64,000 nt of DNA from Myxococcaceae bacterium (GCA_004173515.1 SECN01000006.1:1-64000); one strand, 5' to 3'. Positions 29,780 to 38,821 are shown, counted from the stretch's first letter. The notes: generated by a model from the sequence alone, not told the origin. Program-made: numbers and translations.

Positions 29780-31033
29780 TCAAGCCCTGCGCCAGTAGAG
29801 GAGCACCTGGGCCCCCTCCAGCGGAGGCGTGGCGAAGAACGTGAGGCCGTCCTCGCGCTGCGCGGCCTCCCATTCCTCGCTCTGGTGCGTCAGCTGGTAC
29901 CAGTCGATGTCCGCGTCGAAGGCATGGGGGAAGGACGGGTAGGCCACGTGCCGGTACGGCACGCCCTTCAAGGCCTGACGCCGCACCGCCGGCAGCCGCA
30001 GGGGGCTGGCCAGCTTCACGCCTTCCATGGACCGGGGCTGATCCCGCTCCTGTCGGCGCACCAGCAGGTAGAAGTCATTGGGCGGCGGCGTCTCCCGGGG
30101 CAGAGGCCCCAGGCGGAAGTGGCCGTCCTGGCAGTCGAAGGCCCGGTAGGACAGGGGGCTGGCGTGCGGACGAAACCCGCGCGTGAGCAATTCCATCCAC
30201 CGCGTCAGCCCCGGCCCCGGCGTGTCGTGATCGTACGCGGGCAGCTCGTCGTCCGGCTCCGACTCCAGATAGCAGCAGGTCTCGAAATACAGCCGCCGCA
30301 GGGCCTGCATCAGCAGGTAGGGCGGAGGCTGCACGCCCTTGTGCATGTCCTGGCGCAGCACCTGGAGTCCCCGCACCTCGCAGAGCGCCCGCCGCGCGCT
30401 GGCCAGCCGGTCCCCGCGCACCAATCCCTCGCGCAAGGAGGTGCGAAGCTGTCCGCGCGCCTGTTGCAGCAGCCCGTCCAATTGCGCGAACAGCGGCTCC
30501 AGGAACGGGTGGGGCCCTACCCGCAGCAGCGGTGGCAGGTCCGTGCCCGAAAGGACCCACGGGCCCTCCGCGTCCCGGGTGAACACCGCCAACGCCAGAC
30601 GGCTCACGCCGCCGTCCACCACCGGATCCAGCGACAGACACAATTGCCGCACCGCGCGAACCACGGGGGACGCCTCCTCACCCGGCGCGGGGACGTCCTC
30701 GCGGGCGTCCTGGTGACCCAGCAGGTGCAGATAGACGGTGAGCCGCGTGCGGCCCGCCTCCTCGAGCGACAGCGACGTCACCTCCGCGTTGCCCGGCACC
30801 TCCACCAGGTGCCCGCCCGGCAGGACCGCGCTCAATTCCTCCAGCGCCACGGTGCCCTTGCTCAACAAGACATCGTTGAAACGCAGCGCGCTCACGCCCA
30901 CCACCGGCAGGCCCGCGAGGCCCGCGTAGAGCCGGGCCTCCGTTGACAGGGATTCCTCCTGGGCGCGGAAGTGCTCGGGCAGAAGTGTCTGCCCTTCCTG
31001 CCAGAGGACGCGCGCGAGGGTGTCTGGATTCAT
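29780..31033 (-). CDS. tssK: Type VI secretion baseplate subunit TssK
   Basis: 417 residues. The N-terminus VLWQEGQTLLPEHFRAQEESL matches the W-x-EG-x-L-x-PxHFQxQ signature of TssK. The shoulder domain is followed by a helical middle (LLQQARGQLRTSLREGLVRG) and a C-terminal receptor-type domain with the DFYLLVR and VLLYWRR stretches. TssK trimers link the TssEFG wedge to TssLM. It is the first gene of the minus-strand operon, divergent from tssB across a ~300-bp regulatory gap. Identity is firm. Confidence 0.9.
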   Translation of the reverse strand: MNPDTLARVLWQEGQTLLPEHFRAQEESLSTEARLYAGLAGLPVVGVSALRFNDVLLSKGTVALEELSAVLPGGHLVEVPGNAEVTSLSLEEAGRTRLTVYLHLLGHQDAREDVPAPGEEASPVVRAVRQLCLSLDPVVDGGVSRLALAVFTRDAEGPWVLSGTDLPPLLRVGPHPFLEPLFAQLDGLLQQARGQLRTSLREGLVRGDRLASARRALCEVRGLQVLRQDMHKGVQPPPYLLMQALRRLYFETCCYLESEPDDELPAYDHDTPGPGLTRWMELLTRGFRPHASPLSYRAFDCQDGHFRLGPLPRETPPPNDFYLLVRRQERDQPRSMEGVKLASPLRLPAVRRQALKGVPYRHVAYPSFPHAFDADIDWYQLTHQSEEWEAAQREDGLTFFATPPLEGAQVLLYWRRA

Positions 31034-31335
31034 GGGGAGGGATGAAAAGCCTTTCGCGTCGCACGGGACACCCGAGGAAAGCCATGCGCAACGCGGATGA
31101 AAATGTTTAAAAAAGCTACAGCTTGGGGGATGGCGGCGTCAAGTCACCCTGGCGGATCCACCGTGTCTGGTTTCTTCCCATGTTTCATGGGCTTACACCC
31201 AGGGTTGGGTCCTTCCTGGCTCCCCGGGTTTGGAGGAGCCCGTCGTGCCAGGTCATGTCGCAGGGGGCGTATTGATTTTATGCAATGTTATGGTTTATCA
31301 ATTCTTTCACAAACGGCGGTTCGTCCGGGGGCACC
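31034..31335. promoter_or_regulatory. Divergent tssK/tssB control region with palindromes
   Basis: This 302-bp gap separates the two main T6SS operons and is more AT-rich than the surrounding genes. It contains a perfect palindrome CCCATG-TTT-CATGGG (31177-31191), AAGCT-AC-AGCTT (31113-31124), GGCTCC...GGAGCC (31218-31240) and an AT-rich stretch around 31262-31310 that could hold tssB promoter elements. No convincing sigma-54 or sigma-70 promoter was found. Confidence 0.5.
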
Positions 31336-31890
31336 ATGGCCATCACCGATGAAATTCCCAGATCACGTATTACGCTGACGTACCGCACCCAGGTGAACGG
31401 CACCCGGGCGGACAAGGCGCTTCCGTTCCGCTTGCTGGTGATGGGGGACTTCTCCAAGGGCACCTCCGTCGACCGCAAGAAGGACCTGGATCAGCGGGAG
31501 ATCCGCAACCTGGACGGCAAGAACCTGAACCAGGTCATCCAGAACATGGGCATGACGCTGGAGTTCAGCGTGCCCAACCGCGTGGACCGGCCGGACCCCG
31601 CGGATGGTTCGGCGGGGACGCTGCCGGTGAAGCTCAAGCTGGACTCGCTCAAGTCCTTCAGCCCGGTGGAGGTGGCCCGCCAGGTGCCGAAGATCAACGC
31701 GCTGCTCACGTTGCGCAAGCTGCTCCTGGAGCTGCAGGGCAACCTGGACAACCGCAAGGAGTTCCGCCAGCTGGTGCGTCAGCTGGCGCAGGATCCGCAG
31801 GCGGTGGCGCGGCTGAAGACGGAGCTGGCCGAGTTCAGTTCGCTGGGCCTGCCGAAGCTGGCCGCGACGAACCCTCCGCCCACGACGTGA
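31336..31890 (+). CDS. tssB: Type VI secretion contractile sheath small subunit TssB (VipA)
   Basis: 184 residues from ATG 31336, preceded by a GGGGG run; the longer frame from 31285 adds a non-family N-terminus. Family features are LPFRLLVMGDFSKG, the DLDQREIRNLDGKNLNQVIQNM region, VKLKLDSLKSFSPVEVARQVP and INALLTLRKLLLELQGNLDNRKEFRQLV. TssB and TssC form the contracting outer sheath. The gene is first in the plus-strand structural operon and is followed 54 bp later by tssC. Confidence 0.95.
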   Translation: MAITDEIPRSRITLTYRTQVNGTRADKALPFRLLVMGDFSKGTSVDRKKDLDQREIRNLDGKNLNQVIQNMGMTLEFSVPNRVDRPDPADGSAGTLPVKLKLDSLKSFSPVEVARQVPKINALLTLRKLLLELQGNLDNRKEFRQLVRQLAQDPQAVARLKTELAEFSSLGLPKLAATNPPPTT

Positions 31891-31944
31891 TGCCGGGCAC
31901 CCGCCCTCCTTTTCGACCTTCCGCCTGACCGAGGCCCTTCTTCC

Positions 31945-33465
31945 ATGCCGACCAATCCGCCTGTCACCGCCACCACCGTGGCCACCGCCGTGGCCGCCCC
32001 GACCCTGGACCTGCCGCTGTTCTTCAACAGCGTGCGGCTGGGCTCACCGCCGCCCAAGCGCGACCCCGCCACCCAGCCCGGGCAGCTGGTGGTGCCCGAC
32101 GACGCCACCCCGGAGGAGCGCTTCGTCTCCAGCCTCGCGGCCATGGTCCACAACATGGACCTGGAGGAGGGCCGCTTCGACAAGCAGAGCGTGCAGGAGC
32201 TCGTCGGCACCATCGACACGCTGGTGGCGGACCAGCTCAACGCCGTGCTCCACGCGCCGGAGTTCCAGGAGGTGGAGGCGCAGTGGACGGCGCTCGCGGA
32301 CCTGGTGAAGAACACCAACTTCAAGGCCAACATCGAGCTGAGCCTGCTGGATGTCTCCAAGGAGGAGGCCTACAGCGACCTGGAGACGAACGCGGCCGAC
32401 GTGGCGGGTTCCGAGTTCTTCAAGAAGCTCTACGTCGCGGAGTACGACCAGTACGGTGGCGCCCCCTACGGCGCGCTGGTGGGCCTGTACGAGTTCGCCA
32501 ACACGCCCAAGGACATGCTGTTCCTCAAGACGATGGGGAAGATCGCCGCGGCCAGCCACGCGCCGTTCGTGGCGTCCGTGGCCCCGAAGTTCTTCGGCTG
32601 CGACAGCATGCGGGAGGTCGCGCAGCTCCGGGATGTCTCCAGCCTGCTGGACTCCCCCAAGTTCTCCGCCTGGAACACGCTGCGCGAGACGGACGAGGCC
32701 GCCTACGTGGGGCTCACCCTGCCGCGCTACATCGTCCGGCCTCCCTACAACCCGGAGACCTACCCGGCCGCCGGCATGAACTTCACGGAGGCGGTGAAGG
32801 GCGACAAGGAGGAGGAGTACCTCTGGGGCAACGCGGCGATGCTGTTCGCGCGCAACCTGGTCCGCTCCTTCGAGACGTCCGGCTGGTGCCAGCACATCCG
32901 CGGCCCCCGTGGCGGCGGCCTGGTGGCGGGCCTGCCCGTGCACCTGACGCACCTGCGCGGCGAGGAGGAGATGAAGCTGCCCGTGGAGATGTCCATTCCG
33001 GACTTCCGCGAACTGGAGCTGGCCAACGGCGGCTTCATGCCGCTCATCCACAAGAAGGGCTCCGCGGAGGCCGTCTTCTTCAGCGTCCAGTCCCTCAAGC
33101 GCTCCACCGTCTTCGAGGATCCGAAGGACTCGGAGAACTCCCAGCTCGTCACCAACCTGGCCTACACGTATTCCATCAGCCGCATCGCGCACTACGTGAA
33201 GGCCATCATGCGCGAGAACATCGGCAGCACGGCCGGTGCCCAGTACATCCAGCAGCAGATTGAACGGTGGATCTCCCGCTACGTCACCACGCTGGTGAAC
33301 CCGGACGACCTCACGCTGCGCTACTACCCGTTCAAGGCCTACAGCCTCTCCGTGGTGGAGGTGCCCGGCAAGGTGGGCTGGTACCAGTGCAACCTGTCCG
33401 TCCTCCCGCACATCCAGTTCGAAGGCATGAACGTGGACCTTCGCGTGGATGCGCGGCTCGGCTGA
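31945..33465 (+). CDS. tssC: Type VI secretion contractile sheath large subunit TssC (VipB)
   Basis: 506 residues. It has the TssC pattern: a variable N-terminus, LDVSKEEAYSDLE, then LVGLYEFANTP, ISxxMGKIAAASHAPFVASVAPKFF, YVGLTLPRYIVRPPY, YLWGNAAMLFARNLVRSFETSGWCQHIRGPRGGG, and the C-terminal YSISRIAHYVKAIMRENIGSTA and GKVGWYQCNLSVLPHIQFEGMNVDLRV. It pairs with TssB in the sheath. Length and motifs are complete, so the T6SS sheath looks functional, unlike the sheath of the second contractile system downstream. Confidence 0.96.
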   Translation: MPTNPPVTATTVATAVAAPTLDLPLFFNSVRLGSPPPKRDPATQPGQLVVPDDATPEERFVSSLAAMVHNMDLEEGRFDKQSVQELVGTIDTLVADQLNAVLHAPEFQEVEAQWTALADLVKNTNFKANIELSLLDVSKEEAYSDLETNAADVAGSEFFKKLYVAEYDQYGGAPYGALVGLYEFANTPKDMLFLKTMGKIAAASHAPFVASVAPKFFGCDSMREVAQLRDVSSLLDSPKFSAWNTLRETDEAAYVGLTLPRYIVRPPYNPETYPAAGMNFTEAVKGDKEEEYLWGNAAMLFARNLVRSFETSGWCQHIRGPRGGGLVAGLPVHLTHLRGEEEMKLPVEMSIPDFRELELANGGFMPLIHKKGSAEAVFFSVQSLKRSTVFEDPKDSENSQLVTNLAYTYSISRIAHYVKAIMRENIGSTAGAQYIQQQIERWISRYVTTLVNPDDLTLRYYPFKAYSLSVVEVPGKVGWYQCNLSVLPHIQFEGMNVDLRVDARLG

Positions 33466-33497
33466 AAAACGCATCACAACAGAGGAGGACTGACACC

Positions 33498-34145
33498 ATG
33501 GGTGATGGACCGCTTGGCATTTCGTGTGAATGGCAGCAGACCATCCAGCAGCGCCCCCAGAAGAACGTACCGGTGGGCTACCTGTTGGACATCAAGGGCA
33601 TGGGCAAGGACGACGGCTCCTTCCCCAAGAGCACCAGCCTCTTCTACACGCCGTTCGAGGGCGAGCCCACCTACGGCGAGGTCAAGCTGGAGGCCGTGGG
33701 CGCGAAGAAGGCCGTGCGCTGCGTGGGCCTCATCACCCACCTGCGCTGGGAAGGTGGAAAGCTGGACCCCATCGACTTCGTGGCGCTCATCTCCCCGGAG
33801 AACAAGCCGGACTTCACCGGCATCACCAACACGGAGCTCAAGAAGCTCACGTTCTGGATCTGCGAGTGGGACAGTGCCGCGGGCAAGTGGTACGAGAAGT
33901 GTTTCCCGCTGGGAGATGAGGGTGGCACCGCCAACGCGCTGGTGGGCCGTCTGAACCAGCAGGGCAGCGAGGTGAACTTCAAGGTCTCCGAACCGGAGGC
34001 CGTGAGTCCCAACACCGACATCAAGTTCTGCCAGCTCACGTTCCAGGTCATCCCGGACAAGCAGAACCTGTGCAACTTCCACTACGGCCACAACTCCACG
34101 GCCAACGACGTCTACGGCTGGGGCTTCAAGGAAGGCACCAAGTAG
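33498..34145 (+). CDS. Hcp-like inner tube candidate
   Basis: 215 residues from ATG 33498 with AGAGGAGG 10 bases upstream. The chain is beta-rich (GYLLDIKGMGKDDGSF, VRCVGLITHLRWEGG, FKVSEPEAVSPNTDIKFCQLTFQVIPD). It lies directly after tssBC, the usual place of hcp, but is longer than a typical ~160-residue Hcp and lacks a textbook Hcp N-terminus. A paralogue is encoded in opposite orientation at 34195-34797 with matching landmarks. The tube role is inferred from position; a secreted or accessory protein is possible. Confidence 0.55.
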   Translation: MGDGPLGISCEWQQTIQQRPQKNVPVGYLLDIKGMGKDDGSFPKSTSLFYTPFEGEPTYGEVKLEAVGAKKAVRCVGLITHLRWEGGKLDPIDFVALISPENKPDFTGITNTELKKLTFWICEWDSAAGKWYEKCFPLGDEGGTANALVGRLNQQGSEVNFKVSEPEAVSPNTDIKFCQLTFQVIPDKQNLCNFHYGHNSTANDVYGWGFKEGTK

Positions 34146-34164
34146 TCGCCTTCCGCTGAAACCG

Positions 34165-34196
34165 GAGGGGGGAGGGTTGCTCCCCCCTCTTCTTTC
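34165..34196. terminator. Strong hairpin between convergent Hcp-like genes
   Basis: A 10-bp perfect stem (34165-34174 with 34180-34189) encloses a 5-nt loop GGTTG and is followed by T-rich sequence. It lies 20 bases after the plus-strand Hcp-like stop and just before the convergent gene's stop, so it probably ends the tssB-tssC-hcp-like transcript. Confidence 0.75.
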
Positions 34197-34797
34197 ATGC
34201 GGCGGTGCCCCATTTGGTGATGCGACGCTCCTGGGAGTTGGTCGCGAACTCCAGCGTGGTGCTCTTCTTCGGCGCGGGCACCACCTGGAATTCGAAGCAG
34301 AAGAAGCGCACGTCCAACTGCTCCGACAGCGTGGTGGGCTGGTTGTCCAGGAACAGGCGGGGCGCGCCCTGCACGGTGTCGATGAGGGCCTCGGCGGTGT
34401 CCGGGCTCTTCAGGTGGGCGGCCTCGAACCAGGTGTCGCCGCTCTCGTCGAAGTCGATGACGGCCCAGGCCAGCTTCACGCGCAGGTTCTCCAGGGGTTG
34501 GGCGAAGTGGTTGAGCACGTTGGCCGCCGTGCCGCGTCCCACGTAGACGCGGAAGTCCATGGGCCCGCTGGGGCCGCCGTCCATGTAGAGCCGTTCAATC
34601 AATCCGATGCACTTCACCGTGGGTCCAATCTTGCCCACGGTGGGAGATGACAACGTCAGGTCCCGCTTGAGGTTCAATCCGCCGCAGCCGCTCCAGTCGA
34701 GCAGATAGCCCAGGGCGCCTCGGAAGCCGGGCCGGTATTGGAAGCCGGCGCGCCAGTCACAGTGGATTTCAAGAACGTCGGGCTTGCGGATGGGCAT
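34195..34797 (-). CDS. Second Hcp-like protein, inverted paralogue
   Basis: 200 residues from ATG 34797, with AAGGACAG upstream; ATG 34827 gives ten extra residues. It shares landmarks in order with the protein encoded at 33498-34145: GALGYLLDW versus GYLLDI, VKCIGLIERLYM versus VRCVGLITHLRW, and FEFQVVPAPKKSTTLEF...ITKWG versus LTFQVIPDKQNLCNFHY...VYGWG. It is a single-gene unit pointing against its neighbours. It could be an alternative tube subunit, a cargo carrier or a tube-like effector. Paralogy is visible in the sequence; function is inferred. Confidence 0.6.
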   Translation of the reverse strand: MPIRKPDVLEIHCDWRAGFQYRPGFRGALGYLLDWSGCGGLNLKRDLTLSSPTVGKIGPTVKCIGLIERLYMDGGPSGPMDFRVYVGRGTAANVLNHFAQPLENLRVKLAWAVIDFDESGDTWFEAAHLKSPDTAEALIDTVQGAPRLFLDNQPTTLSEQLDVRFFCFEFQVVPAPKKSTTLEFATNSQERRITKWGTAA

Positions 34798-34852
34798 GGT
34801 GTGTCTGTCCTTGGCAATGAAAGACATGTATCATGAAGTCGAAAGGCAGACC

Positions 34853-35833
34853 ATGCGAGACCTGAACCTGTGCCTCCGCCCGCTGGGGGATGCCCCCACG
34901 GAGCGTCTGGAGGCGCATGATCCGCGCTTCCTGGCGGTGGCGGACCTGGCGCAGCGGGAGGCGTACTCGGAGGCCGCGGACGCGGTGGAGGCGCTGGACC
35001 GCGAGGGCGCGCACGAGGTGCGGCTGTCCGGCTACTACCTCTTCGCGACGCTGCGGGAGGAGGGCCTGTCGCGGCTGCCGGAGGTCCTGGACACGCTGGC
35101 GGCGCTGGCGCGGAGCCTGACGCCTCCGGAGGGCCCGCAGGACAAGCCCGGCAAGCCCGCGGTGCTCTTCAACAAGGCGCTGACCTGGCTGTGCCAGACG
35201 CTGCTGAGCGCGCTGCGCTACCACCACGGCAAGAAGGACGCGACGTGGGAGGCGTGGACGAAGGGTTTCACGGACGGCAAGCGCCGCGACGTGCTGCGCG
35301 CGCTGCAGGAGGTGCAGGGCCTGCTGGAGGCGCCCGCGTTCCGCACCGGCGTCCAGGGGTTGGCGGGGCTGGGCCAGTGGCTGCGGGAGACGCAGGAGCG
35401 CACGCCCCCGCCCGAGTCCGCGCGCGCGGCGCCCGCCGCCGCCGCGCCCGCGAAGGGACGGGCCGCGAAGGCCACGCCCGCGCCTCCGCCCGTGCCGCCT
35501 GCGCCGTTCCCGCGCACGGTGGGGCCGTTGCAGCTTCGCGGGTCGGCGCACCTCCTGGAGCTGTGCGACAAGCTCAAGGCGTTCGAGGTGCTCGTCGAGC
35601 GCCGGGACTTCCAGAAGGCCGCGCTGGTGGGCGACGACGTGCTCCAGACGCTGGAGGGGTTTGATCCGCGCCGCTATCTGCCGGAGCTGTTCTCCACCTT
35701 CGGCGGCCTGCTCAACAAGCACGTGGGCGACATCCAGGAGCACTGGGAGCGCAAGGACTCGGTGGAGTGGCGCACGCTGTCGCAGTTCTACCAGGTGGAC
35801 CTGGCCGCGTTCGTGGGGCCGGGCGAGTCATGA
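34853..35833 (+). CDS. T6SS IglI/TssA-like protein
   Basis: 326 residues from ATG 34853 with AAAGG upstream. An N-terminal helical domain (EAYSEAADAVEALDREGAHEVRLSGYYLFATLREEG) leads through a Pro/Ala-rich linker (~185-225) to a C-terminal domain with FEVLVERRDFQKAALVGDDVLQTLEGFDPRRYLPELFSTFGGLL. The FDPRxYLPELF block is the feature I associate with IglI-family and TssA-like T6SS proteins, which organise baseplate and sheath assembly. It is first in the operon with tssG, tssE, the vgrG-like gene and tssF, and its stop overlaps tssG. No other TssA candidate lies in the window. Confidence 0.6.
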   Translation: MRDLNLCLRPLGDAPTERLEAHDPRFLAVADLAQREAYSEAADAVEALDREGAHEVRLSGYYLFATLREEGLSRLPEVLDTLAALARSLTPPEGPQDKPGKPAVLFNKALTWLCQTLLSALRYHHGKKDATWEAWTKGFTDGKRRDVLRALQEVQGLLEAPAFRTGVQGLAGLGQWLRETQERTPPPESARAAPAAAAPAKGRAAKATPAPPPVPPAPFPRTVGPLQLRGSAHLLELCDKLKAFEVLVERRDFQKAALVGDDVLQTLEGFDPRRYLPELFSTFGGLLNKHVGDIQEHWERKDSVEWRTLSQFYQVDLAAFVGPGES

Positions 35834-36783
35834 GCACGGTGTCGCCGCTGCCGTCCGCGTTGTCCCCGCTGGAGCGGCGCATCAGCGCGCGCGCGAAGGC
35901 ATTCGACCTGGGGCCGCTCTTGCGGCTGCTGGAGTCGGAGGGCTACGGGCGGGAGCGGGTGCTGTTTGAAAGCAACCCGGAGCCCGTCGCCTCCGCGTCG
36001 CTGGTGGAGGCGGTGACGTTCCACGTCGCGCCGGTGCGGCGGGTGGTGGTGACGCTCAACCTGGGCCTGCTGGGCACGCCGGGCCTGTTGCCCAGCTACT
36101 TCCTCCAGGTGGCCGAACAGCTCCCGGAGCCGGAGCCGTTCCTCGACTTCATCCGCTTCTTCGACCACCGGCTGCTGTCGTCGCTGGTGGACGCGCTGTA
36201 CCCGGAGCGCGACACGGGGCTCGTGGGCGACTGGGAGCGCACCAAGGGGTTCTACCAGCGCATGGTGGGGCTCAACGCGCCGGCCACGCTCCAGTGGCTG
36301 TTCCAGCAGCTGTTCCCGGAGCTGCGCGTGACGTGCACCCGGCGCTCCTTCCGCACGCGCTTCTCCGGCATGCGGACGACCTTCGGGCCCACGCCGCTGG
36401 ACGGCACCGGCTTCCTGGGCAACGCGTACGCGACGGACGTGGGCGGCTTCCAGGTGGAGCTGTTCGCGGACGAGGAGGCGGACATGCGCGGCCGCAACTG
36501 GCCCGCGCTCGTGCGCCACCGCTTCCACCGCCACGTCCTGCCGCTGCTGGAGCCGGAGCGCATGCAGTTGGAGGTGCTCTTGACGGTGCGCGCGCACATG
36601 CTGTCCGCGCGGCTGGGGCCTCCGGGCCTGCTGGGCTACGAGCGGCTGCCGGGCGCGGAGGGCCAGCCGCTCCAGCAGCTCATCTACCTGGGCGACACCT
36701 CCGTGCCGGTGGCCGCGCCCGCGCGTCCGTCCGGCGAGCGCAAGGCGCTGTCCATGGGGCCGCCCCGCGCGGCGCGTCGGTAG
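35830..36783 (+). CDS. tssG: Type VI secretion baseplate subunit TssG
   Basis: 317 residues from ATG 35830, overlapping the upstream stop (ATGA). TssG hallmarks are FDLGPLLRLLESEGYGRERVLFESNPEP, VVVTLNLGLLGTPGLLPSYFLQVAEQ and FLDFIRFFDHRLLSSLVDALY, in which the GLLGxxGxLP turn and the hxDFhxxFxHRhh block are typical. TssG forms the wedge with TssF and TssE. The C-terminal part is more divergent and ends in a basic tail. The order tssG-tssE-spike-tssF supports the call. Confidence 0.8.
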   Translation: MSTVSPLPSALSPLERRISARAKAFDLGPLLRLLESEGYGRERVLFESNPEPVASASLVEAVTFHVAPVRRVVVTLNLGLLGTPGLLPSYFLQVAEQLPEPEPFLDFIRFFDHRLLSSLVDALYPERDTGLVGDWERTKGFYQRMVGLNAPATLQWLFQQLFPELRVTCTRRSFRTRFSGMRTTFGPTPLDGTGFLGNAYATDVGGFQVELFADEEADMRGRNWPALVRHRFHRHVLPLLEPERMQLEVLLTVRAHMLSARLGPPGLLGYERLPGAEGQPLQQLIYLGDTSVPVAAPARPSGERKALSMGPPRAARR

Positions 36784-36796
36784 AGGGGGCACGGGC

Positions 36797-37180
36797 ATGG
36801 GCTTTCTGCACCGGAAGTTCCTGGGGCTGACGGAGACGCCGCGCGAGGCGGTGATGCGCAACCTGTCGCACCTGCTCCAGGCCAAGCGGGGCGCCGCGTC
36901 GATGCTGCCGGGCTTCGGGCTCACGGAGACGGGCTTCCGTTCGGACGCGGAGCGCCTGGCGGGCTTGAGCGAGGAGATCCGCGAGACGCTGTCGCGCTAC
37001 GAGCCGCGCGTGGAGGTGATGGAGATCGACGAGGAGCCGGCGGCGGAAGGCGGGGCACCCGGGCTGGTGGTGCACCTGCTGCTGCGCGACAGCCGGGAGC
37101 CCCTGGACCTGCTGCTGGGGCCGGGCGCGCGCCCGCTTCGCGAGCGGCCCCGGGACCTGGCGCCAGAGGACGGGACATGA
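36797..37180 (+). CDS. tssE: Type VI secretion baseplate subunit TssE (gp25-like)
   Basis: 127 residues. MGFLHRKFLG is followed by AVMRNLSHLLQAKRGAASMLPGFGL, the gp25-like N-terminal pattern with NLxxLLxxRxG. Then come the helix IRETLSRYEPRVEVMEIDEE and a strand VVHLLLRDSREPLDLLL. TssE is the wedge subunit contacting the sheath. The stop overlaps the start of the VgrG-like gene by four bases. Length matches the family. Confidence 0.85.
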   Translation: MGFLHRKFLGLTETPREAVMRNLSHLLQAKRGAASMLPGFGLTETGFRSDAERLAGLSEEIRETLSRYEPRVEVMEIDEEPAAEGGAPGLVVHLLLRDSREPLDLLLGPGARPLRERPRDLAPEDGT

Positions 37181-38817
37181 AGTTCAAGTTCGTGGAGCCG
37201 CTGAAGACGACGCTGGAGCTCAAGGCCGGGGACAAGGCCTTCGCGATTCCGGCGGGCAGCCTGAAGCGCCTGTCGGTGAAGGCGTGGTCCCATGGCTTCG
37301 AGGCGGTGGTGGAGTGGTGGGTGCACTGCCGGGAGGGCACGGACGAGGACACGCTCTTCGCCCCCTTCACCGCGTCCAAGCCGCTGACGGCCACGCTCAG
37401 CGTGGAGCGCCGGTACGGGGCGAAGGCGGAGGGCCGCTCGGATCCGGAGGCGAAGCCGCTGAAGCTCGTGGGGCGGGTGGAGGCGCGGGAGGTGCGGGAG
37501 CGCACCTTCGCGAACGTGAAGGACTCGCCGGTGATGCAGCGGCGCTACCGCATCCGCCTGGTGGACCCCGCGTCGATGCTGTGGCGCCGCCACTTTCCCA
37601 CCGGCGTGTGGGTGGACCAGTCGCTCAAGGAGGTCGTCCTCGCGAACACGCCCCAGGGCCTGGACGTGGCCTTCCAGTGGAAGGCGGCGGAGACGAAGCA
37701 CCCCCTGCACGCGCTGGGGCTGGGCGCGGACGACGACTCCGGGGCCAGCTTCATGGACTTCGTGCACTGGGTGCAGGCGCGCTCGAACACGGGCCTGTTC
37801 CTGGATTTCGCCACGGGCAGGTACACGCTCGCGGAGGCGAAGCCGGAGGCCGGCGAGGCGCTGGTGCTGGCGCGCGATGACTTGCACCTCGTGGACCTGC
37901 GCTACCCGGAGCCCCGGCGCGACGCGCTGTCGGTGCTCAACAGCTACGTGGACGCGGGCACGCCGCGCAAGGCGGTGGAGAACGCGGACGCCATCACCGG
38001 CGTCCTCACCGAGCGGCTCATCACCTCCACGCTGGAGGACGTGCTCACCGACCGGGTGACGCTGGAGACGCAGCGCCAGAAGCTGGAGGGCCCCCGGGTG
38101 CGCGTCACCTTCGCGCGCTACCCGCGCGTGGCGCTGGTGCTCAACGGGCTGTATTCGCTGGGGCCGGACGGCAGCAAGGGGCTGGCGACGCACGGCAAGC
38201 AGTACCGGCTCCACACGCTGCGGCTGGAGGCGCGCGCGGTGGAGGACGACGCGGCGAACGACCCGGACGGCGTCTTCAACATCTACGAGCTGTCGCTCCG
38301 GGGCACGCTGGAGGAGGCCGCCGACAAGACCTTCCGCCGCCCCGCCTTCCGCACCCCGCGCTGGCCCTTCCTGGGCGAGGGGCGGGTGGTGAGCGAGGAG
38401 GGCAAGGAAGAGGAGCGCACCTACCAGGTGCGCCAGGACTCGAAGACGTCGGTGGAGACGTACCGGGTGTACCTGCCGCTGTGGGACAAGGAGATCCGCG
38501 TGCCCTACGAGCCGCACCAGCAGCCCGGGCACTTCTACTTCCCGGCGGACAAGGAGACGCGGTTGCTGGTGTCACTGGGCTACCAGGACGCGCGCATGGA
38601 TCGCTTCCTGGAGTGGCGGCCCGGGGCGCGGCTTCCCAAGGAGTCGCAGGGCAACCACCTGCTGATGGGCAAGACGGACCAGAGCGAGACGTCCATCCAG
38701 CACCTGTACCAGGACGCGAAGCCGCTTTTGCGCATCCAGCGCACGCAGGAGAAGGACACCCAGCTCATCGAGGTGGCCGAGGGCCGGATGTACCTGCGCG
38801 TCGAGGAGAAGGGGTGA
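37177..38817 (+). CDS. vgrG: VgrG-like spike protein (TssI), divergent
   Basis: 546 residues starting MKFKFVEPLKTTLELKAGDKAFAIP. The N-terminal two thirds read as gp27-like barrels (FEAVVEWWVHC, ATLSVERRY, YRIRLVDPASMLWRRHFP). The C-terminal part contains an OB-fold-like stretch, PYEPHQQPGHFYFPADKETRLLVSLGY, that fits VgrG, but it ends soon afterwards without the long gp5-type beta-helix. A separate beta-helix gene exists at 29146-29745. It is encoded between tssE and tssF, in the structural operon. The family is divergent enough that a gp27-type hub without spike activity is an alternative. Confidence 0.65.
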   Translation: MKFKFVEPLKTTLELKAGDKAFAIPAGSLKRLSVKAWSHGFEAVVEWWVHCREGTDEDTLFAPFTASKPLTATLSVERRYGAKAEGRSDPEAKPLKLVGRVEAREVRERTFANVKDSPVMQRRYRIRLVDPASMLWRRHFPTGVWVDQSLKEVVLANTPQGLDVAFQWKAAETKHPLHALGLGADDDSGASFMDFVHWVQARSNTGLFLDFATGRYTLAEAKPEAGEALVLARDDLHLVDLRYPEPRRDALSVLNSYVDAGTPRKAVENADAITGVLTERLITSTLEDVLTDRVTLETQRQKLEGPRVRVTFARYPRVALVLNGLYSLGPDGSKGLATHGKQYRLHTLRLEARAVEDDAANDPDGVFNIYELSLRGTLEEAADKTFRRPAFRTPRWPFLGEGRVVSEEGKEEERTYQVRQDSKTSVETYRVYLPLWDKEIRVPYEPHQQPGHFYFPADKETRLLVSLGYQDARMDRFLEWRPGARLPKESQGNHLLMGKTDQSETSIQHLYQDAKPLLRIQRTQEKDTQLIEVAEGRMYLRVEEKG

Positions 38818-38821
38818 GGCC

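Noticed and set aside
31205..31220. Plus-strand GG-N10-GC string upstream of tssB as a sigma-54 promoter
   Set aside because: Only the invariant pairs and a few other bases fit; such matches are expected by chance here.
31232..31247. Perfect TGGCACG on the minus strand in the tssK/tssB gap as a sigma-54 promoter
   Set aside because: The -12 block at the fixed spacing reads GCTCC instead of TTGCW, and it lies over 200 bp from tssK.
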